From: Candidatus Villigracilis saccharophilus
Lineage (GTDB): Bacteria; Chloroflexota; Anaerolineae; Anaerolineales; Villigracilaceae
DNA: 64,000 nt
Direction: 5' to 3'
Assembly: GCA_016709305.1 (NCBI GenBank)
Contig: JADJNA010000048.1
Span: forward strand, 186,001 to 250,000
Part shown: positions 51,377-60,405 of the stretch, in pieces
How the letters are laid out: each line of letters starts with the position of its first letter
How positions within the stretch are numbered: the first letter of the stretch is position 1
Notes under the pieces: model-generated
What the model was told of the DNA's origin: nothing
The model's input: only the letters and a program-made list of their open reading frames with translations
Database searches by the model: none
Made by a program: the position numbers and the translations under genes

Positions 51377-51739
51377 CTAAATATCGAAGCTATGCAGGAA
51401 AGGCGCTGCCTGAATTAAATTGGGCGAAAAGATGAAAAGTGATCCAATCGTAATGACCATGCAGATCACGCACAATAAAATAAATCCCCCGGCCATGATC
51501 CCGATCCACGCCATTGGGCGCCCTGATTCATTCCGCTGGCGAATCCGATTTAAGGAGATTATTCCGAAGACCAGTGCGAGAATCCCAAACAGAAAGCTGA
51601 GCGGGAAACATATGATCGTAGTAAATGGAAATGGGAACGTACTTAGGCATAAAAATAGAAGCGTTAAGATACCAAAGACTAAACTTAGGGTGGAATGTGC
51701 GTTTATTGCAGAATGTGAGTTTTCTTCTTTTGTTTCCAT
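51377..51739 (-). CDS. DUF4190-like small membrane protein
   Basis: A 120-residue protein with a polar N-terminus and three hydrophobic segments (LSLVFGILTLLFLCLSTFPF, LSFLFGILALVFGIISLNRI, WIGIMAGGFILLCVICMVIT). The FGILALVFGIISLNRI...GRPMAWIGIMAG pattern matches DUF4190-type proteins. Function unknown. It lies alone between the two tRNA genes. Confidence 0.75.
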   Translation of the reverse strand: METKEENSHSAINAHSTLSLVFGILTLLFLCLSTFPFPFTTIICFPLSFLFGILALVFGIISLNRIRQRNESGRPMAWIGIMAGGFILLCVICMVITIGSLFIFSPNLIQAAPFLHSFDI

Positions 51740-51767
51740 AATGGAAAATGTGGTGTATGAAATATTA

Positions 51768-51803
51768 AAATAAAACCGTCCTTATAATAGGACGGTTTTA
51801 TTT
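51768..51803 (-). terminator. bidirectional terminator by tRNA-Pro
   Basis: AAATAAAACCGTCCT pairs perfectly with AGGACGGTTTTATTT around TATAAT. It starts 6 bp beyond the 3' end of tRNA-Pro and would end that transcript. Confidence 0.85.
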
Positions 51804-51807
51804 GGCT

Positions 51808-51883
<76 letters not shown>

Positions 51884-51976
51884 ATTGAGCGAAGCGGATT
51901 ATAGCCGTGTTTTCTTATTCTGGCAAATCGAAATGACAGATTTATTTATGCTAAAATATACGAACTGGAGCATCCC

Positions 51977-52549
51977 ATGTCAGATATGATAGAAGTAGTT
52001 ATTGATAGCATCCGAGTTCACTTAATGACACCTCAGCGCATTGTTGTATTAAAACAAGTTGGCGCTGAAGAACGCTACCTTACCATTTGGGTGGGGCCTT
52101 ATGAAGCAGAAGCGATTACGGTCGCCCTGCAGGAAGTTGAAATGGTGCGCCCGCTTACGCATGATCTGCTAAAGAATGTCTTTCGCGAATTCAATGCGCG
52201 CATTACCCGCGTAGAGATCGTTCGTCTGCAGGATAGTATTTATTATGGGAATATTGTCGCTGAAGTCGATGGTCGCGAGATTAATGTAGATTCACGCCCC
52301 TCTGATGCCATCGCCATCGCGGTGCGTTCTCATGTGCCGATCCTTGTTCATGAAAGTGTAATGGAAGCGGCTGGCATGGCGCCTGATTCAGACCTGCCGG
52401 AAACAACGGCCGCGCCATCGCGCAGGGAAAGCGCTCCAGAACCGCTCTCAGATGATGCCAACGACCGTCTATCTATTTTCAAGGATTTCATAGATAAGCT
52501 CGATATAGATAATCCCGATACAGACAAGCCCGACTCTCCCTTACCCTAA
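51977..52549 (+). CDS. DUF151 bifunctional-nuclease-family protein
   Basis: A 190-residue protein; residues ~1-135 form the BFN/DUF151 domain (VVLKQVGAEERYLTIWVGPY, EAEAITVALQ, NVDSRPSDAIAIAVRSHVPI). Plant and Thermotoga members bind or cut nucleic acid. The C-terminal 45 residues are a Ser/Asp-rich tail. GGAG precedes ATG 51977 by 6 nt. It starts the replication cluster, 15 bp before dnaB, but no direct replication role is known for the family. Confidence 0.85.
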   Translation: MSDMIEVVIDSIRVHLMTPQRIVVLKQVGAEERYLTIWVGPYEAEAITVALQEVEMVRPLTHDLLKNVFREFNARITRVEIVRLQDSIYYGNIVAEVDGREINVDSRPSDAIAIAVRSHVPILVHESVMEAAGMAPDSDLPETTAAPSRRESAPEPLSDDANDRLSIFKDFIDKLDIDNPDTDKPDSPLP

Positions 52550-52564
52550 AGTTGGTCCAACTCA

Positions 52565-53956
52565 ATGGCTGATCATTTCCCTGAAGACGTCCCCTACGGG
52601 GATGATAAATCCGCCGCCCCATCGCCATCAGCGCTTCCGCACAACCGCGAAGCTGAAGAAGCGGTCGTAGGGGCGGTTCTGATTAATCAAGAGGTTTATT
52701 ATGATGTCGCCCAGTTCCTCTCGGCGGATGATTTCTACATCCATCGTAATAAATGGATTTGGGAGGCGTTTACGCGTTTGCACGAACAGCGTATCCCCAT
52801 TGACCTGTTGACCCTCTCTGAAGAACTCGACCGATCCAATCAACTGGCTGATGTTGGCGGTTCGTCTTATATCACCTCACTTATCAATCAAGTACCGTCT
52901 TCGTTAAACGCGGAGTCATATGGCCGTATCGTTGAGGGACATTCCGTCCGTCGAAAGATGATCACGGCTGCAAACAAGATCGCGTCCATTGCCTACAATG
53001 AAGCCTCATCCATTGACGATGTGATGAACGAGGCGGAGAAGGCTGTCTTCAATGTCAGCGAGCGCAGACTCAAACACGACCTTCAGCCGATCTCGGCTGT
53101 GCTGAGCGATTACTACGACCGAATTGATGAGCTTGCCAAACACCCCGATGAAATTCACGGCGTGCCGACAGGTTTTATTGATCTCGATAGATTGTTGACA
53201 GGCTTGCAGCCTTCAGATCTGCTCATTATCGCGGGCCGCCCTGGTCAGGGCAAAACAGGCTTTCTGCTTTCCATCGCCAAGAACGCCGCCCTGACCCATA
53301 AAAAACATGTCGCCATCTTTTCATTGGAAATGTCCAATGAGCAGGTGGTCCAACGCTTAATAGCCCAGACTACAGAAATTTCCTCACAGCGCTTGCGTAA
53401 TGGCAAGCTGCTTGAAAGCGAATGGCCGCTATTTACTCACGCGGTCGAGGTTCTTTCAGATACTCATATTTATTTGGATGATACGCCCGCCATCACGCCT
53501 TTGCAGCTGCGGACGAAGTGCCGCCGCCTGCACATGGAATTCGGCATTGATCTGATCATTATCGACTACCTCCAACTCATGGGCGGGGATTCGCGCAATG
53601 ATAACCGCGTGCAGGAAGTCTCGCATATCTCGCGCAGTTTGAAAGTGCTGGCGCGCGAATTAAATGTTCCTGTCTTAACCGCCGCGCAACTAAGCCGCGC
53701 GGTTGAGCAGCGGACAGATAAAAAGCCCGTGCTCTCTGATTTGAGAGAATCAGGTTCTCTCGAACAGGATGCCGATATCGTTATGTTTATCTACCGTCCT
53801 GATGAGTACGAAAAGGATTCAGATAAAAGCAATATCACGAAAATTGTTGTGGCAAAACATCGTAACGGACCTGTCGGCGAGATCGATCTAATATTCCGCG
53901 GCGAATTGACAAGGTTTGAGAACGCCACAACAAAAGTATTCAATCCGAATCAATGA
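52565..53956 (+). CDS. dnaB: replicative DNA helicase
   Basis: A 463-residue RecA-type hexameric helicase. The N-terminal domain (PHNREAEEAVVGAVLINQEV near 20-45) and linker precede the ATPase: Walker A GRPGQGKTGFLL near 223, FSLEMSNEQVVQRLIAQT near 250, Walker B DLIIIDYLQLMGGDSRNDNR near 325 and LRESGSLEQDADIVMFIYRP near 395. It unwinds DNA at the replication fork. It is followed by DnaD-like and loader-like genes, so the replisome assembly factors are encoded together. Confidence 0.95.
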   Translation: MADHFPEDVPYGDDKSAAPSPSALPHNREAEEAVVGAVLINQEVYYDVAQFLSADDFYIHRNKWIWEAFTRLHEQRIPIDLLTLSEELDRSNQLADVGGSSYITSLINQVPSSLNAESYGRIVEGHSVRRKMITAANKIASIAYNEASSIDDVMNEAEKAVFNVSERRLKHDLQPISAVLSDYYDRIDELAKHPDEIHGVPTGFIDLDRLLTGLQPSDLLIIAGRPGQGKTGFLLSIAKNAALTHKKHVAIFSLEMSNEQVVQRLIAQTTEISSQRLRNGKLLESEWPLFTHAVEVLSDTHIYLDDTPAITPLQLRTKCRRLHMEFGIDLIIIDYLQLMGGDSRNDNRVQEVSHISRSLKVLARELNVPVLTAAQLSRAVEQRTDKKPVLSDLRESGSLEQDADIVMFIYRPDEYEKDSDKSNITKIVVAKHRNGPVGEIDLIFRGELTRFENATTKVFNPNQ

Positions 53957-53966
53957 TGTTTTGAAA

Positions 53967-54617
53967 ATGACAACTTTCAACGGTTTCACTTCCTCTGAAA
54001 CATTCACTCAATTGCCTGATTCGCTTATTCATCTTTTAAAAGAGATGGATGATGTGGCGGAGTTGAAGGTAACCCTGTATGCCATTTGGCGTATTGAACA
54101 TATCGAAGGCCATTTTCGGGCGTTATGTGAAACCGATTTCGAGGCGGAGGCGCTGGGGATGGGGCTTGAGGATATCCAGAGCGGGCTGAGAAAATCCGTC
54201 GAGCGCGGGACCCTGCTCCGGTCACAGCATGCTGCGGATGTTTATTATTTCCTCAACTCGCCCCGTGGTCGTCTAGCCGCTGAAGCGTTCGAGCAGGGTC
54301 AATGGCGCGAATCCGCAAAGATATTTTCCGCGCCCATGAACAAATCAAATATCTTTCGGCTGTATGAAGAGAACATTGGAGCGCTCACGCCTTTATTGTC
54401 AGACATGCTGCGTGAAGCCGAGAAAAATTATCCGGGTGTGTGGTTCGAAGAGGCGTTTGAAATTGCTGTCAGCAGGAATGTTCGCAATTGGAAATATGTG
54501 GAAGCCATTTTGACGCGCTGGAAGGAAAAAGGGAAAGATGAAAGAAAAGATCAACAAGACACTGTCAAAGATGCAAAACGATACGCCGAGGACGAATTTT
54601 CAGAATTCTTCAAGTGA
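53967..54617 (+). CDS. DnaD-domain replication-initiation protein
   Basis: A 216-residue protein. The N-terminal part (~1-110, ELKVTLYAIWRIEHIEGHF, GLEDIQSGLRKSVERGTLLR) looks like a winged helix. The C-terminal DnaD-like domain (~135-195, IFRLYEENIGALTPLLSDML, AFEIAVSRNVRNWKYVEAIL) ends in a charged tail. In Firmicutes such proteins open origin DNA and recruit the helicase. ATG 53967 is preferred over 53916, which overlaps dnaB. It overlaps the loader gene by 80 bp. Confidence 0.85.
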   Translation: MTTFNGFTSSETFTQLPDSLIHLLKEMDDVAELKVTLYAIWRIEHIEGHFRALCETDFEAEALGMGLEDIQSGLRKSVERGTLLRSQHAADVYYFLNSPRGRLAAEAFEQGQWRESAKIFSAPMNKSNIFRLYEENIGALTPLLSDMLREAEKNYPGVWFEEAFEIAVSRNVRNWKYVEAILTRWKEKGKDERKDQQDTVKDAKRYAEDEFSEFFK

Positions 54618-56058
54618 GAGCAATATAGTAAAGCCACTCGGAGATCCCAACTGCCCGCATTGCGGTGGAATTGGATACGTTCGTTATGATGTTCCTTTGG
54701 GTCATGAAAAATTCGGCAAAATCGAGTCGTGTGTCTGCCGCGCAAAGGATATGGCCGATGGTGCGCGCAGTCGTTTGTTTGCTTTAAGTAATCTGGATCG
54801 GTTAAGTCATTTACGTTTTGAAAACTTTAAAGCCTCGGGGAATGAAAAGGCAAAGTTCATGACGCCGCAGGAAAAGGAAAACCTGCACAAAGCGTTTGAA
54901 GCTTGTGAAGAATTTTCCCGTCTGCTTGCAGGCTGGGTGCTGCTTGAAGGCGGCTACGGCTGCGGGAAAACACATCTTGCCGCAGCGATCGCGAATGACG
55001 CGGTCAGCAGGGGAGTTCCGACGCTTTTCATTACCGTGCCGGATCTGTTGGATTCATTACGATTTGCTTATGCGGATCCGGAAACCACTTTTGAACAACG
55101 CTTTGATGAGATCCGCAGCGCAGACTTGTTAATTCTCGATGACTTTGGAACCCAGAATGCAACAGCCTGGGCGCAGGAAAAATTATTCCAGATCATTAAT
55201 TACCGCTATATCAATAAACTGGCGACTGTCATCACAACTAATTTGATGCTGGACGAGATCGAAGGTCGTATTCGTTCACGTTTGCAGGATGATGAATTCG
55301 TAAAATATGTGAAGATCAGCGCGCCAGACTATCGCCGTCCGGAAGAGACCAGCAATCCCGGTATCTCGATGCTATCCCTGCCTGAAATGAAAGCCATGAC
55401 CTTTGAGAAATTCCAGATGCGTGAGGATGAGATCGGCAAGGAGGCGATCACAACCACCATCACCGAGAAGCAGGATAAGTTCGGGAATAAATATAAAGAC
55501 AAGGAAATTACGCGTGTCAAAGTCACCAAGGAAGATGTCAAGACTTTACATGAAGCCTTTGGCGCGGCAGCGCATTTTGCCGAAGAGCCGCATGGCTGGC
55601 TGGTATTGCTCGGGCAATCTTTTTGCGGGAAGACCCATCTGGCTTCTGCGATCGGCAATTACCGCATTGGTCTCGGCGGGCAGGCACTTTTGGTGGAAGT
55701 TTCGGCCTTGCTCGATTATCTGCGCCAGACTTTTCGCCCCAGTTCCGAAGTCCCATTCGACCGCCGTTTCCATGAGATCCGCACCACGCCCTTATTGATT
55801 CTGGATGATCTGAAGGAAAGCGGAGCGAGTTCCGTCTGGGCTGAGGATAAGTTGTATAGCGTATTGAATTACCGATACAATGCGCATCTGCCTACGGTGA
55901 TCACTTCCACGATGCGGGCTGACGCTTTTGCGCTGAGTTACTCCAACTTGTGGAACAAATTACTCGACCCAACCATGTCACAGATCCTTGTGATCGACAT
56001 GCCCCCGTATCGCCGTGTGATGAAGGCAAATAGGCCAAGCCCGCACAAAAAGAAGTAA
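54538..56058 (+). CDS. tandem-ATPase DnaC/DnaI-like helicase loader
   Basis: A 506-residue protein with two AAA+ modules of DnaC/IstB type. A zinc-finger-like stretch (CPHCGGIGYVRYDVPL and later CVCR, ~38-65) precedes module 1: Walker A GGYGCGKTH near 142, Walker B LLILDDFG near 198. A linker rich in Lys/Glu leads to module 2: GQSFCGKTH near 360, Walker B LLILDDLKES near 420. Normal loaders have one ATPase. Residues after each Walker B are alike (EKLFQIINYRYINKLATVIT; DKLYSVLNYRYNAHLPTVIT), so the gene arose by internal duplication. It overlaps the DnaD-like gene by 80 bp; ATG 54571 is an alternative. Confidence 0.88.
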   Translation: MKEKINKTLSKMQNDTPRTNFQNSSSESNIVKPLGDPNCPHCGGIGYVRYDVPLGHEKFGKIESCVCRAKDMADGARSRLFALSNLDRLSHLRFENFKASGNEKAKFMTPQEKENLHKAFEACEEFSRLLAGWVLLEGGYGCGKTHLAAAIANDAVSRGVPTLFITVPDLLDSLRFAYADPETTFEQRFDEIRSADLLILDDFGTQNATAWAQEKLFQIINYRYINKLATVITTNLMLDEIEGRIRSRLQDDEFVKYVKISAPDYRRPEETSNPGISMLSLPEMKAMTFEKFQMREDEIGKEAITTTITEKQDKFGNKYKDKEITRVKVTKEDVKTLHEAFGAAAHFAEEPHGWLVLLGQSFCGKTHLASAIGNYRIGLGGQALLVEVSALLDYLRQTFRPSSEVPFDRRFHEIRTTPLLILDDLKESGASSVWAEDKLYSVLNYRYNAHLPTVITSTMRADAFALSYSNLWNKLLDPTMSQILVIDMPPYRRVMKANRPSPHKKK

Positions 56059-56091
56059 TTTGGACACCTCATCCCTTATATGTGATGACTA

Positions 56092-56117
56092 ATATTTATC
56101 AAATATGTGATAAATAT
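56092..56117 (+). promoter_or_regulatory. operator-like dyad upstream of ftr1
   Basis: ATATTTATCA, AATATG, TGATAAATAT: perfect 10-bp inverted arms with a 6-bp spacer. It abuts the -35 element TTGTCA (56119). The AT-rich TTATCA/TGATAA layout resembles Fur-family sites, which fits the iron permease downstream. Confidence 0.6.
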
Positions 56118-56118
56118 C

Positions 56119-56148
56119 TTGTCAATAATCAGACCTGCATGATACAAT
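56119..56148 (+). promoter_or_regulatory. ftr1 promoter
   Basis: TTGTCA (56119-56124), 18-bp spacer, TACAAT (56143-56148). The predicted start at about 56155 coincides with the base of the terminator hairpin at 56157-56187, so the first ~30 nt of the transcript would form the hairpin. Confidence 0.6.
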
Positions 56149-56156
56149 TTTTGGAC

Positions 56157-56187
56157 AAAACAGCCTGTTTTATAGGCTGTTTTTTTA
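56157..56187 (+). terminator. promoter-proximal terminator before ftr1
   Basis: AAAACAGCCT, loop GTTTTAT, AGGCTGTTTT followed by more T. It may end the replication operon or act as an attenuator for ftr1, since its stem starts at the predicted ftr1 transcription start. Confidence 0.8.
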
Positions 56188-56214
56188 TTCCCATTAACAC
56201 GAGGTTACAAAAAC

Positions 56215-57066
56215 ATGGTCTCCTCATTTTTACTCTCTCTGCGCGAAGGGCTGGAAGCGGCTCTCATTATTGGTATCGTGCTTGGCGCACTTCGCAAGAT
56301 CCGCCGTACAGACCTTGCTCCCGCCCTCTGGGTTGGAACCTTGGCCGCAACTTGCGTTAGCATTCTCGCGGCGGTTCTGCTTACCATTTTCGGCCTGAGC
56401 CTCGAAGGCAATGCCGAAAAAATTTATGAAGGGATTACGATGTTCCTCGCAGCAGGCATCCTGACCTGGATGATCTTCTGGATGAGCGGACAGGCACGCC
56501 ACCTTAAAGGCGAACTTGAGGAAGGTGTTAATAAGGCCGCCGTTTCGACAGGGAAGCGTTCCCTCTTTTGGCTGGCTTTTTTCGCAGTGGTACGTGAAGG
56601 CGTGGAGCTTGCCCTGTTTATCACCGCCGCATTTTTCGCCGGCAATAATGAACAGGTTGGCACGAATACCATTCAAACCCTTGCGGGCGTTGTGCTTGGG
56701 CTGGGAACTGCCATTCTGCTGGGCTGGTCATTACTCGCCACCACAGTACGGCTTGACCTGCGCCGCTTCTTTCAGATCACAGGCATGCTGCTTATCCTCT
56801 TCGCGGCTGGGCTTGTCGCGCATGGCATCCATGAATTTAACGAGATCAACTGGATACCTTCCATTGTTGAACATGTTTGGGACGTGAATTCCTTTATTGA
56901 CGAAACCTCCGTCACTGGCGAATTGCTCAAGACCCTCTTTGGATATAACGGAAACCCATCACTGACAGAGATGATCGGATACATTGGCTATTTGATCACT
57001 GTCAGCATCTTCTTCGGCCGCAGTACATCCAAACGTGATGTGAAAGCGGTTCAACCTCAAGTGTAG
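56215..57066 (+). CDS. FTR1-family iron permease
   Basis: A 283-residue polytopic protein with seven membrane segments. LREGLEAALIIGIVLGAL at the N-terminus and VVREGVELALFITAAFF near 122 contain the two RExxE motifs that bind iron in the FTR1/EfeU family. No multicopper oxidase or EfeO/EfeB gene is adjacent, so how iron is oxidised is not clear. The promoter region holds an AT-rich dyad and a hairpin. A weak GAGGTT stands 9 nt before ATG 56215. Confidence 0.9.
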   Translation: MVSSFLLSLREGLEAALIIGIVLGALRKIRRTDLAPALWVGTLAATCVSILAAVLLTIFGLSLEGNAEKIYEGITMFLAAGILTWMIFWMSGQARHLKGELEEGVNKAAVSTGKRSLFWLAFFAVVREGVELALFITAAFFAGNNEQVGTNTIQTLAGVVLGLGTAILLGWSLLATTVRLDLRRFFQITGMLLILFAAGLVAHGIHEFNEINWIPSIVEHVWDVNSFIDETSVTGELLKTLFGYNGNPSLTEMIGYIGYLITVSIFFGRSTSKRDVKAVQPQV

Positions 57067-57160
57067 AAAAAACATATTGAAAGCCAAAACAGGTTTCGGG
57101 TCCGGTATGACGCGAAACCTGTTTTTCGTTACAAAGTTCCCGCAAGGGTATACTAGGGCT

Positions 57161-58165
57161 ATGAACACTCTTCCCATCCCATCTTTTTTTGATGCCTCCC
57201 GCGTTGGCGAGATCTGGAAAGTGGATTACGCCGCCCGCGCAGATCAGGCGCGTGACTGGGCGCATCAACACAACCTGACGCCTGCCTCCGCTTCGAAAGA
57301 GAGAATCTCCCTTTTGATTATCGATGCGCAAAATACGTTTTGCATTCCAAATTTTGAGCTCTTCGTCGGCGGCCGCAGCGGGCGTGGCGCAGTGGACGAT
57401 AACATCCGCTTGTGTGAATTTATTTATCGCAACTTGGGAAATATCACTCACATCACCGCTACAATGGACACGCATCTTTCACAGCAAATTTTTCACCCGA
57501 TATTTTTTGTGGACAAAGATGGAAATCATCCCGCGCCATATACAGATATTCACGCCGGGGAATTGCGCACTGGCAAGTGGAACTTCAACTCAACGCTTGC
57601 GCCTAATTATCAGATCGCGCCTGAGTATGGACAGCAAATGATGATCCATTACGCTGAAGAATTGGAGCGCAAAGGAAAATATGCGCTGACCATTTGGCCG
57701 TATCACGCCATGCTCGGCGGCATCGGTCACGCGCTTGTTCCAGCTTTGGAGGAAGCCGTCTTCTTTCATTCCATTGCAAGACTCGCTCAACCAGATTTTG
57801 AAATTAAAGGTGACAAACCTTTCACTGAAAATTATTCAGTTGTTGGTCCCGAAGTCTTGACAGGCCCAATGGGCGAGACACTTGGTATTCGTAACCTCAA
57901 ATTCATTCAACACTTACAGGAAGTGGACAGGTTGTACATCGCGGGGCAGGCAAAGAGTCACTGCGTTGCATGGACGGTTTCTGACCTGCTTGATGATATT
58001 CAGTCCATAGATCCCAAGCTTGCGGAAAAAGTGTATCTTCTCGAGGATTGTTCATCACCAGTCGTAGTCCCCGGTGTTGTTGACCATACCGACGCGGCAA
58101 ATGAAGCGTATGTACGCTTTGCAAATGCCGGGATGCAGATCGTAAAATCTACAGATGTTATTTGA
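57161..58165 (+). CDS. nicotinamidase/isochorismatase-family hydrolase
   Basis: A 334-residue cysteine hydrolase. LLIIDAQNTFCIP near 47 has the catalytic Asp; ATMDTHLSQQIFHP near 103 has the metal-binding Asp/His/His; IAGQAKSHCVAWTVSDLL near 265 has the nucleophile Cys. It is longer than typical PncA (about 200). The next gene overlaps by 11 bp and encodes a nicotinate phosphoribosyltransferase, so the pair should convert nicotinamide to nicotinate and then to NaMN for NAD salvage. TATACT (57149-57154) ends 6 nt before ATG 57161 without a Shine-Dalgarno site, so it is probably leaderless. Confidence 0.85.
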   Translation: MNTLPIPSFFDASRVGEIWKVDYAARADQARDWAHQHNLTPASASKERISLLIIDAQNTFCIPNFELFVGGRSGRGAVDDNIRLCEFIYRNLGNITHITATMDTHLSQQIFHPIFFVDKDGNHPAPYTDIHAGELRTGKWNFNSTLAPNYQIAPEYGQQMMIHYAEELERKGKYALTIWPYHAMLGGIGHALVPALEEAVFFHSIARLAQPDFEIKGDKPFTENYSVVGPEVLTGPMGETLGIRNLKFIQHLQEVDRLYIAGQAKSHCVAWTVSDLLDDIQSIDPKLAEKVYLLEDCSSPVVVPGVVDHTDAANEAYVRFANAGMQIVKSTDVI

Positions 58166-59554
58166 AGATAAACGAGAACCTGTTTGCATTTTTAACGGTA
58201 CACAACAAAAACAGGGCCTTTTGATAAATCGTCTTACAAATGAAACTTTTAAATTAGATATTGACCGCATGCGCCGCGGCTGGTACTCGGATAAATATTT
58301 CGAGAATATCAACCGTATGTTGATCGCGCTCTCCAAAGAGGGATATACCTATTCTGGCGAACATCACAACCTGCCAGCAGGTGTCTCTGCGGAGAATATA
58401 TCCGTGGGCGATATTGAAGTGGAAATGCAGTGGTTCACGCGCCGTGTGGGAACGACCGTGATCGTCGGTGTGGATAAATCCTTGGAGATGCTGCGTCATT
58501 GCACGGGGTATTGGGAAAATGAGCGCTTCATCGAAACTGCGGATAAGTTGGAAGTGTGGGCTGTGCAGGACGGCGATGTAACCGAGTCGCCAGATGGCAA
58601 CCCGATGAACGTCCAGCCGGTCATCAAAGTGCGCGGACGCTATCGTGATTTCGCCCTGCTTGAAACACCCACCCTGGGAATCCTGACTCGCTCAAGCCGT
58701 GTATCCAGTAATGTCTATGAGACTTTAACTGCCGCGCGCGGCAAACCAGTTTTATTTTTCCCCGCGCGTTTTGACTTGCATGAAGTCCAGGCTTCGGATG
58801 GTTATGCCTATAACATCGCGGTGCAAAGATTCAACATGGATTACTCACAAAAGCTGGGGCCATTTGTTTCGACCGATGCGCAGGGAGATTGGTGGGGTGG
58901 CGCGGGCGGCGGGACAGTAGCTCATGCCGCGATCGCACCTTCCTCGGTGACACTGCTGAAGCGATGATGGAGTTCTCTCGGATTCTGCCCGCGCACATTC
59001 CGCGCATTGCGCTGGTGGATTTTAATAACGACTCTGTGCGTGATTCACTGCGCACGTTGAATGCCCTGTTCGTAAAGTATCGTGAATTGGTTGACGCGGG
59101 GGAGAAGGAAGAAGCGGAGAAATATAAATTGTATGGTGTGCGTTTGGATACGAGCGGAACTTTGCGCGACGTATCCGTCCTGCCGCTTGGCGACTCCAGC
59201 CTTGACCTGGGAGTGAATCCACGGTTGGTGTTCAACATCCGTCAAGGGCTGGATTCTGCGTCAGAAAACTGGAATCTGCCTGAGAAATGGAGGGAAGCGG
59301 CGCGGGAATATTGTCATAATGTGAAGATCGTTGTCTCCGGCGGATTCAATCCAGAAAAGATCCGTCGCTTCGAAAAACTGGGAGTCCCCGCTGATATTTA
59401 TGCGGTCGGGTCGTATCTGTTCAGCAATAACGGCGCCACCGCATCTGACTTTACCGCCGATGTGGTGCGCGTAAAAATTCACGGCGAGTGGCTGGATATG
59501 CCCAAGGTGGGGCGCAGGCCGCGCGATAATGCGAATATGGAAAGGGTTTGGTGA
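58155..59554 (+). pseudogene. nicotinate phosphoribosyltransferase, frameshifted
   Basis: Frame 1 (58155-58967) gives about 260 residues of a NAPRTase-like protein (RMRRGWYSDKYFENINRMLI; LETPTLGILTRSSRVSSNVY; HEVQASDGYAYNIA; GGGTVAHAAIA). The protein continues only in another frame from about 58940 (FLGDTAEAMMEFSRILPAHI; RIALVDFNNDSVRD; VVSGGFNPEKIRRFEKLG; ADIYAVGSYL) to 59554. One missing base near 58938-58942 explains it. Both halves look intact and under selection, so a sequencing error or very recent mutation is likely. Combined length of about 465 residues matches the family. The substrate would be nicotinate plus PRPP. Confidence 0.8.
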
Positions 59555-59646
59555 TCAACGGAGCGCAGACTTTAGCTCCGGAATGTTCTTTTGCAGGGCG
59601 CGGGCCGATGCTTCAACCAGCTCAGCACAAGCGACCGCATTCCTGT

Positions 59647-60405
59647 TTAACCAAACCTGCCCATGATGTAATCTTCTGTTTTCTTTTGTTTGGGATTCGT
59701 GAAAAGAGTTTTGCCGTCACCGTATTCGATGAGCTCGCCAGTTAGGAAGAACGCGGCGTGATCGGCTGTGCGCGCGGCTTGTTGAACGGAATGCGGTACG
59801 AGAATTACTGTGTATTCTTTTTTCAATTCCGAGAGCGCTGCTTCCACTTTGCCGGTTGAGATCGGGTCGAGCCCGGAGGTGGGTTCGTCGAGCAAAATTA
59901 TTTGAGGCTGCAAAGCGATCACGCGTGCGAGACATACCCGCTGCTGCTGTCCGCCTGATAACGCGATGGCGGGTTCATCCAAACGATCTTTGATTTCATC
60001 CCAAATTGCCGAGAGTTTCAAACTTCGCTCCACGGCTTCATCCAATTTGGATTTCCGTTTTTCCCCCATCAACTCCAATCCGTAAATAATATTTTCGCGA
60101 ATGCTCATCGGCAGGGTGACAGGACGTGCGAAAACCATCCCCACCTTGCGGCGTAATGCGATCACGTCGGTTTTCGGGTCGAGGATATTTTCCCCATCGA
60201 TCAGGATTCGTCCCGAGCTGGCTTTGATCTCGGTCAGATCATTCAGACGATTGAGACAGCGCAGTAAAGTGGATTTCCCGCCTCCCGCCGGACCGAATAA
60301 AACTGTCACAGCGTTCTGAGGAATTCCCATGCTGACATTCCGCAGGGATTCGGTGCCGTCGGAATATTGGAGGGAAAGATTCTCTATAATTATTTTGTCT
60401 ACCAT
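59647..60405 (-). CDS. pstB: phosphate ABC transporter ATP-binding protein, divergent
   Basis: A 252-residue ATPase ending the pst operon. Walker A GPAGGGKST near 37, signature LSGGQQQRVCLARVIA near 148, Walker B IILLDEPTSGLD and H-loop VPHSVQQAAR are present. The Q-loop, GMVFQKPNPFP in canonical PstB, reads GMVFARPVTLP: the Gln that links ATP site and permease is Ala. It overlaps pstA by 7 bp. A second, canonical pstB is encoded divergently at 63189. Confidence 0.85.
   Translation of the reverse strand: MVDKIIIENLSLQYSDGTESLRNVSMGIPQNAVTVLFGPAGGGKSTLLRCLNRLNDLTEIKASSGRILIDGENILDPKTDVIALRRKVGMVFARPVTLPMSIRENIIYGLELMGEKRKSKLDEAVERSLKLSAIWDEIKDRLDEPAIALSGGQQQRVCLARVIALQPQIILLDEPTSGLDPISTGKVEAALSELKKEYTVILVPHSVQQAARTADHAAFFLTGELIEYGDGKTLFTNPKQKKTEDYIMGRFG

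Noticed and set aside
58935..58945. Programmed ribosomal frameshift in the nicotinate phosphoribosyltransferase
   Set aside because: No slippery heptamer or downstream structure was visible; one missing base is simpler.
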